Shown: positions 32,519-35,307 of the stretch, piece after piece
Layout: every line of letters begins with the position of its first letter
Position numbering within the stretch: position 1 is the first letter of the stretch
Assembly: GCF_900102145.1 (NCBI RefSeq)
Contig: NZ_FNBC01000023.1
Coordinates: 1-35,307 of the forward strand
Direction: 5' to 3'
Origin: Thermus arciformis
Lineage (GTDB): Bacteria > Deinococcota > Deinococci > Deinococcales > Thermaceae
Length of the DNA: 35,307 bases
Position numbers and translations under genes: made by a program
The notes under the pieces: model-generated
What the model was told of the DNA's origin: nothing
The model's database searches: none
What the model saw: only the letters and a program-made list of their open reading frames with translations

Positions 32519-33119
32519 GGTCCTGCGCTTCGCCGCCAACCTCTACCGCGTCCCGGTGGAAGGGGGGTACTTCCTGGTGGACGCCGGGCTTCCCTGGGAG
32601 GCCAGAAGGCTCCTCTCCCTGCTGCAAGAGCCCCCCAGGCTCCTCTTCCTCACCCACCACCACCTGGACCACGCCGGGGGGGCCCGGGCCCTTTGGGAAA
32701 GGTTCCGGGTACCGGTCCTCGCCCACCCCCAGGAGTGGCCCTACCTCACCAAAAGGAAGCCCCGCCCGCCTCTTCCCCTCCCCCTCTTGGGAAGGGCCCT
32801 GGCCAACCTGGGGCCGGGGATCCCGGAGGAGGCCCTCGCCCCCGCGGAGGAGGGGATGGAGGTCTTCGGCTTCCGGGTAGTCCACCTCCCGGGGCACACC
32901 CTGGGCCAGGTGGGGCTTTTCCGGGAAGGCGTTCTCCTGGCCGGGGACGCCCTCCGGGGAAGGGGCCTTCCCCCGAGGTTCATCAACGAGGACCACACCC
33001 TGGCCCGGAAGACGGTGCGCAAGATCCTGGAGCTTGGGGCGAAGCGGGTCTACCTGGGCCACGGGGGGCCTTTGAGCGGGGAGGAGGTGGCGGAGATCGC
33101 CCGTAAACTGGGGGTATGA
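32505..33119 (+). CDS. Metallo-beta-lactamase-fold hydrolase
   Basis: The product has 204 residues from ATG 32505. Metal ligands are [10 protein letters not shown] (His51, His53, Asp55, His56), LPGHTLGQ, the bridging Asp in LLAGDALRG, and the last His in YLGHGGP. The compact single domain suits the glyoxalase II-like/thioesterase branch; the exact substrate is not evident. Its ATG lies 14 bases inside the end of dxs and its stop overlaps the next gene by four bases, so it sits in a coupled run. No Cys-rich or flavodoxin domain is attached. Confidence 0.9.
   Translation: MSGPEVLRFAANLYRVPVEGGYFLVDAGLPWEARRLLSLLQEPPRLLFLTHHHLDHAGGARALWERFRVPVLAHPQEWPYLTKRKPRPPLPLPLLGRALANLGPGIPEEALAPAEEGMEVFGFRVVHLPGHTLGQVGLFREGVLLAGDALRGRGLPPRFINEDHTLARKTVRKILELGAKRVYLGHGGPLSGEEVAEIARKLGV
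33104..33109 (+). promoter_or_regulatory. -10 element inside the hydrolase gene end
   Basis: TAAACT ends 6 bases before the ATG at 33116, with GGGGGT between. It could make a leaderless message for the next gene in addition to read-through from dxs. Confidence 0.5.
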
Positions 33120-34093
33120 AAAGGGCCCTGGCCTTTTTGCTCCTGGGCCTTTCCGCCCTGGCCCAGGAGGTGGTGGTCTACCCGGGTTTCGCCGAGGTCA
33201 AAGAGCCCCTGGAGCTTCCCCCCTCCTCCTGGGTCTACCTGGCGGGGGAGCGGCTTTCCCGCATCGTCCCGGGCTCCTTGAGGCTCCTTGGGGTGGAGGA
33301 GGTGGAGAGGGTCTACCAGGGCTCCGCGGTCCTCTTCCGCTACCGGGGGGAGGGGAAGGCCACGCTCCGCTACCTCTACACGGGGCTTTCGGGGGAGGTG
33401 TTCTACACCCTGGAGGAAGGCGTCCTCACCGCCTGGGCCCGCCTGCGCCTGGAGGGAGAGCCCCTCCAGGCGCAAAAGCTCCTCCTCCTCGCCGGGGAGG
33501 CCAGGGCCACCCCCGGGGTGGCCTTCAAGGCCCTGGCCGAGGCCGCCCCGGGAAGCCCCTTCGGCCTTTTCCGCTACGAGCTTCCCCCCAGGAAGCTCCT
33601 CCCCGGGGTGACGGAGGTGCCCTTCCTGAGGGCCGAGGTGGGCCCGGAGCGCCTCCTGCGCTACCAGGCCCCCTTCCGCACGGAGGCCCTCTTGCCCCTG
33701 GAGCGGGGCTACCGCTTCCTCGCCCCCTTTCCCCTGGCCCCGGGAAGCCTGGAGGCCGTGGAAGGGGGGCTTTTCCTGGGCCAGGCCCTCCTGCCCGCCA
33801 CCCCCCAGGGGGAGGTCGCGGAGGTCTGGCTTGGCTTAGACCTCGAGGCCCGCCTCTCCCGCCGGGTGCGCCTCCTCACCCAGACGGACAAAGAGGCCAC
33901 CTACCAGGTGGAGACCCGGCTGAAAAACCCCTACGCCTACCCGGTGACCCTGCGGCTTGCGGAAACCTTCCCCCAACCCTTCCGCCTGGACTTCCCCGGG
34001 GCCACCCTCCTTCCCGAGGGCTACCGCCTGGAGCTTGCGCTAAAGCCCAAGGAGGAGCGCACCCTCGCCTACCGCCTCACCCTCCCCCGCTAA
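33116..34093 (+). CDS. Secreted protein of unknown function, DUF4139-like end
   Basis: The product has 325 residues with a signal peptide ([18 protein letters not shown]). It starts its mature part with VVVYPGFAEVKEPLELPP, then a strand-rich body and a C-terminal domain with TYQVETRLKNPYAYPVTLRL and GYRLELALKPKEERTLAYRL. The end resembles the C-terminus of DUF4139 proteins (a sandwich domain with a KN-type strand and an ERTL-Y-L strand), but I am not sure. No catalytic motif was recognised. It overlaps the hydrolase gene by four bases. Confidence 0.75.
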   Translation: MKRALAFLLLGLSALAQEVVVYPGFAEVKEPLELPPSSWVYLAGERLSRIVPGSLRLLGVEEVERVYQGSAVLFRYRGEGKATLRYLYTGLSGEVFYTLEEGVLTAWARLRLEGEPLQAQKLLLLAGEARATPGVAFKALAEAAPGSPFGLFRYELPPRKLLPGVTEVPFLRAEVGPERLLRYQAPFRTEALLPLERGYRFLAPFPLAPGSLEAVEGGLFLGQALLPATPQGEVAEVWLGLDLEARLSRRVRLLTQTDKEATYQVETRLKNPYAYPVTLRLAETFPQPFRLDFPGATLLPEGYRLELALKPKEERTLAYRLTLPR

Positions 34094-34108
34094 GGACACC
34101 TGTCCTTA
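34091..34108. promoter_or_regulatory. Perfect 8-bp inverted repeat upstream of the radical SAM gene
   Basis: TAAGGACACCTGTCCTTA has two perfect 8-bp arms around CC and lies 24 bases upstream of the radical SAM ATG, in a 38-base gap. Its first three bases are the stop of the upstream gene. The length, symmetry and position fit a repressor or activator operator; the half-site core CCTTA recurs just before the start (34122-34126). Confidence 0.6.
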
Positions 34109-34131
34109 AGCCCTTGCCCCATCCTTAGGGC

Positions 34132-34968
34132 ATGAAGCCCGACCTTCACCGCTTCCCCCTCCTGGTGGCCTGGGAGATGACCCGGGCCTGCCTCCTCGCC
34201 TGCCAGCACTGCCGGGCCTCCGCGGTGCCCGACCCCCTCCCCGGGGAACTCTCCACCGAGGAGGGCCTAAGGCTCCTCCGGGAGCTCGCCACCTACACCC
34301 CCAAGCCCATCCTCCTCCCTACGGGAGGGGACCCCCTGGCCCGGCCCGACCTCTTCCTCCTCCTGGAGGAGGCCGGGCGCCTGGGCCTTAAGGTGGGCAT
34401 CACCCCCGCCGTGACCCCCCGGCTCACCCGGGAGGTGGTGGCCCGCTTCAAGACGCTCGGCGTCCACCAGATGGCCATCTCCCTGGACGGGGCAAGCCCC
34501 GAAAGCCACGACGGCTTCCGGGGGGTCTCGGGAACCTTCGCCCTGGCCCTTCAGGCCCTCTCCTGGGCCCGGGAGGAGGGCCTTATGACCCAGGTGAACA
34601 CCACCGTGACCCGGCGCACCTGGAAGGAACTCCCCGGCATCGCCGAGATCCTGGCGGAAAAGGGGGTAGCCACCTGGGAGGTCTTCTTCCTGGTGCCCGT
34701 GGGCCGGGGGGCCCTTTTGGAGCAGCTTTCCCCGGAGGAATACGAGGAGGTGATGCACCTTCTCTTTGACCTCTCCCGTCGCTACCCCTTCAAGGTGCGC
34801 ACCACGGAGGGCCCCATGTTCCGCCGGGTGGCCCTGGAGCGCCGTAGAAGGGAAGGCGGCGAGGACAACGCCCTGGTGGGGGAAGGGCGGGGCGTCCACC
34901 TCTCCGACGGGTTTGGCTTCGTCTTCATCTCCTCCACGGGGGAGGTCTATCCCTCGGGGGTCGTGTAA
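34132..34968 (+). pseudogene. Radical SAM protein, C-terminus lost to an insertion
   Basis: The remaining 278 residues begin MKPDLHRFPLLVAWEMTRACLLACQHCRASA, quoted here only as landmarks: the CxxxCxxC motif (Cys19, Cys23? by spacing in ACLLACQHC) binds the 4Fe-4S cluster that cleaves S-adenosylmethionine. The partial TIM barrel is otherwise intact, with PTGGDPLARPDL and SLDGASPESHD. It resembles the heme-modifying/SPASM group (NirJ/AhbD-like and TIGR04053). Members normally continue past EVYPSG for another 80-100 residues with a Cys-rich SPASM domain; here three unrelated codons and a TAA follow and an insertion sequence begins. The truncated protein probably lacks its auxiliary cluster. Confidence 0.82.
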
Positions 34969-35307
34969 GGATTTATGTGTAAGGGTCCGTCCCCCTTTTC
35001 GGATATTCACCTGCGTACTCACCTCACGCCACCACCCGCAACACCCGGGTGATGGGCAGACCCGCCTGCCCAAGAAGCTGGGCCACCACGCTCCAGGCCA
35101 TCACCCAAGCTTCCACTTGCAGGGCCACCGCCTTCAGCCCCCGTACCCTCCCCACCGCCCCCACCAGCCCCATCGGTCCCTTCAGCAGACCAAAGACCGT
35201 CTCCAGCTCCCACCGCCGCCCCAAAAGCCTCCGGTACGCACCTCTCCCCCGCCGCCGCAGGTTCAAAAGCCGCCCCCTCCCCTTTGGCCTTCCCCGTCTC
35301 CGGTTAT
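34960..35307. mobile_element. Insertion sequence, one end (continues past window)
   Basis: The radical SAM frame loses homology just after about 34960, and a transposase 3' end follows on the opposite strand. The 55 or so bases before the transposase stop contain GTGTAAGG twice (34963-34970 and 34977-34984). The exact left boundary and its inverted repeat cannot be fixed without the other end. The drop in GC near 34965-35000 marks the junction. Confidence 0.75.
35024..35307 (-). CDS. Transposase, C-terminal part (5' end outside window)
   Basis: The frame is open to the right edge; about 93 residues are visible, ending LPITRVLRVVA. The segment RRWELETVFGLLK gives the R-(3)-E-(6)-K spacing of the DDE transposase C1 region typical of the IS4-like superfamily, with the catalytic Glu in ELETVFG. 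It is very basic at the start of the visible part (GRPKGRGRLLNLRRRGRG). It lies on the opposite strand to the interrupted radical SAM gene. The IS family assignment is tentative because the D-D part is outside the window. Confidence 0.85.
   Translation of the reverse strand, partial: NRRRGRPKGRGRLLNLRRRGRGAYRRLLGRRWELETVFGLLKGPMGLVGAVGRVRGLKAVALQVEAWVMAWSVVAQLLGQAGLPITRVLRVVA

Overview
The window is chromosomal DNA from a Thermus species, very probably close to T. thermophilus. The evidence is the very high GC content with G/C-ending codons, the gene order tuf-rpmG-secE-nusG-rplKAJL, protein sequences that look like T. thermophilus orthologues (EF-Tu, L10, SlyD, RecF), and many genes that begin a few bases after a -10 element, as on leaderless mRNAs. 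I recognise the genus from memory of these proteins; no search was run and the species is not fixed.

Layout. 1-4170: translation and transcription core on the plus strand: the 3' part of tuf (tufB copy by context), rpmG, secE, nusG, rplK, rplA, then a separate promoter, an L10 leader RNA, rplJ and rplL. 4170-10748, minus strand: pyruvate dehydrogenase E1 and E2 (aceE-aceF), hemC, a Fur-family regulator and folC. 10860-16431: a LysR regulator divergent from aceE, a small FtsB-like gene pair, a second Fur-family regulator, leucyl aminopeptidase, a DUF1385 membrane protein and mnmA. 16468-20181: the high-affinity phosphate transporter pstSCAB, with a Pho-box-like direct repeat in front and a hairpin between pstS and pstC. 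20191-23161: an MFS transporter, recF and a DciA-like (DUF721) gene with an added Cys4 motif. 23174-23386: tRNA-Glu and tRNA-Val on the minus strand, one base apart, with a promoter and a shared terminator. 23391-24973: slyD and a cysteine synthase, divergent.

24970-28876 is the least ordinary block: a minus-strand operon with overlapping reading frames, encoding a TetR regulator, an ABC ATPase, an ABC-2 permease, a secreted beta-barrel-like protein and a LolA-like periplasmic protein. I read it as a possible self-contained envelope export route. Divergent from it lies pspA, followed by a membrane-anchored coiled-coil protein and a lipoprotein. dxs, a metallo-beta-lactamase-fold hydrolase and a secreted protein of unknown function follow.

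The window ends in an insertion: a radical SAM gene of the heme-modifying/SPASM type loses its C-terminus where an insertion sequence begins, and the 3' end of the transposase runs off the right edge. No CRISPR array, rRNA, phage region or replication origin was seen. No gap between genes exceeds about 205 bases.
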